This document shows, one piece after another, positions 4,854-5,827 of a DNA stretch of 5,827 nt; the first letter of the stretch is position 1, and each line of letters starts with the position of its first letter. A program made the position numbers and the translations under genes. The notes under the pieces were generated by a model, which worked only from the letters and a program-made list of their open reading frames with translations, was not told where the DNA came from and made no database searches. Origin of the DNA: Prolixibacteraceae bacterium (GTDB lineage: Bacteria > Bacteroidota > Bacteroidia > Bacteroidales > Prolixibacteraceae); contig JAQIDF010000462.1 of NCBI GenBank assembly GCA_027858145.1, positions 1 to 5,827 on the forward strand, in the 5' to 3' direction.

Positions 4854-5827
4854 CGTTTTCCAGTCTATATATTAACCTTCGTTATTCTTTTGGCATCAGC
4901 ATGTTCTAATAATACAAAACAGAAAGATCAAAACAGCAGCAAAGGGCAAAACACTGAAAAGAAATCAGAAAAGGAAGACAATGGCTTTTCTGCATTGGCT
5001 AAGTCGGTATTCGAAATAAAAACATACGATGGGAAGCGTATTCTGGAAACCGGGAAAGGCTTTTTAGTAACGCCAACCACTATTGTTGCCCCGTTTTCGC
5101 TTTTTGCCAGGGCAAACCGTGCTGTTATTACACCGCTTAACGGGGGACGGCAAACCGAGATTACTGAGTTTTATAATTACGACCGAATCAATAACCTTAT
5201 TCTTTTACGAATTGATGAATACCCGGCGAAACCACTAAAATTATATGGGGCAAAGAAACCTAAAGGCCTAAAAACGGTGGTTTTAGGCAAAAAGGTTGGC
5301 AACCGGCAACCTTTATTTGGAGGCTCTTACCTGGAAGAAAGAATTTTGCAAGGCCGGAAACTACTCAGTATCTCGAACCGGATTGGAAAAATAAGCACCG
5401 GCACGCCGGTTTTTGTATCTAACGGAGCCGTTTTGGGTATGGGCATATCTGAGGAAGTGATGTACGAACGCCAATATTTTGCTGTTCCGGTAAACCAAAT
5501 ACTTGCCATGGTTAACAAAAGAGGCGAACCAAAGGCTCTGAGAGCAATTCAATCGGCAAATTCAGAGCGCAATGCCACTATTAAACGGATAATACTCGAA
5601 ACCGATTTTGGCAACATCACCATTAAATTGTACAATGAAACACCGGCATACCGTGATAACTTCATCAAACTGGCCGAAGAAGGTTTTTACGACAGCCTGC
5701 TCATACACCGTGCCATTCGCGACTTTGGCATTCAAACCGGTGCAGCCGATACCCGCCATGCCGCATCAGATGACATTGTAGGATGGAAGGGCCCCGGCTA
5801 CACCATTCCGGCCAATATTGTTGACGG
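4851..5827 (+). CDS. Lipoprotein fusing a degenerate trypsin/HtrA-like domain to a cyclophilin domain (3' end outside window)
   Basis: The frame opens with ATG at 4851-4853, sharing one base with the preceding TAA, and stays open to the window edge (325 codons visible). The lipobox ASAC gives Cys18, followed by a polar linker (19-44). Residues about 47-222 resemble a trypsin/HtrA fold: KSVFEIKTYDGKRILETGKGFLV (in order over 51-73), TIVAPFSLF (77-85), YDRINNLILLRID (110-122), KISTGTPVFVSNGAVLGMGI (180-199) and YFAVPVNQIL (209-218). Aligned to HtrA proteases, the His, Asp and Ser positions are Ser83, Asn115 and Thr183, so a protease activity is unlikely. From about 245 a cyclophilin domain begins, with LYNETPAYRDNFIKLAEEGFY (260-280) and IHRAIRDFGIQTG (285-297). 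Arg287 and Gln295 are kept, but Met and the second Gly of QGG are changed. The domain is cut before its second half, so isomerase activity cannot be judged. Confidence 0.85.
   Translation, partial: MRFPVYILTFVILLASACSNNTKQKDQNSSKGQNTEKKSEKEDNGFSALAKSVFEIKTYDGKRILETGKGFLVTPTTIVAPFSLFARANRAVITPLNGGRQTEITEFYNYDRINNLILLRIDEYPAKPLKLYGAKKPKGLKTVVLGKKVGNRQPLFGGSYLEERILQGRKLLSISNRIGKISTGTPVFVSNGAVLGMGISEEVMYERQYFAVPVNQILAMVNKRGEPKALRAIQSANSERNATIKRIILETDFGNITIKLYNETPAYRDNFIKLAEEGFYDSLLIHRAIRDFGIQTGAADTRHAASDDIVGWKGPGYTIPANIVD

Noticed and set aside
1..5827. CRISPR array, insertion sequence, tRNA or phage genes
   Set aside because: No regularly spaced repeats, terminal inverted repeats, transposase or integrase motifs, or tRNA-like cloverleaf were seen on either strand.

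Overview
The window looks like chromosomal DNA from a Bacteroidota bacterium, possibly a marine or environmental Bacteroidales/Marinilabiliales-type lineage; the order-level placement is inference. The reasons are moderate to low GC, almost no Shine-Dalgarno sequences before starts, two exact copies of the Bacteroidota -7 promoter box (TAnnTTTG), and tandem secreted cyclophilins of a kind I associate with this phylum. No mobile element, tRNA, rRNA or CRISPR array is visible.

Layout. Positions 1-113 hold the C-terminal tail of a gene that resembles the end of a PQQ-type beta-propeller protein. Positions 184-750 carry a tight two-gene unit, a MmcQ/YjbR-family protein and a YbcJ-like S4 RNA-binding protein, behind a candidate promoter that overlaps a perfect 9-bp inverted repeat. 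Positions 895-2361 encode a stand-alone class V PLP enzyme of the cysteine desulfurase superfamily with an unusual Cys-x-Cys active loop. Positions 2362-2581 are a non-coding gap between convergent genes, with two hairpin/T-tract terminators that read on the minus strand. Positions 2582-3130 (minus strand) encode a RimJ/RimL-type GNAT acetyltransferase.

From 3197 to the right edge runs a compact plus-strand operon of three exported cyclophilin-type peptidyl-prolyl isomerases. The first is a lipoprotein with a near-canonical active site. The second, 8 nt downstream, has a cleavable signal peptide and several active-site changes. The third starts inside the stop codon of the second (TAATG), is cut by the window edge, and has no stop codon within the window. 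It is a lipoprotein that fuses a trypsin/HtrA-fold domain, in which all three catalytic positions appear to be substituted, to a cyclophilin domain whose active site is also altered.

The strongest candidate for something unusual is this operon. It combines one probably active periplasmic prolyl isomerase with a divergent paralogue and a pseudoprotease-cyclophilin fusion. An envelope protein-folding or client-binding module is a reasonable inference, but nothing in the sequence proves it. The other genes are ordinary housekeeping or accessory genes with no evident functional link to the operon.
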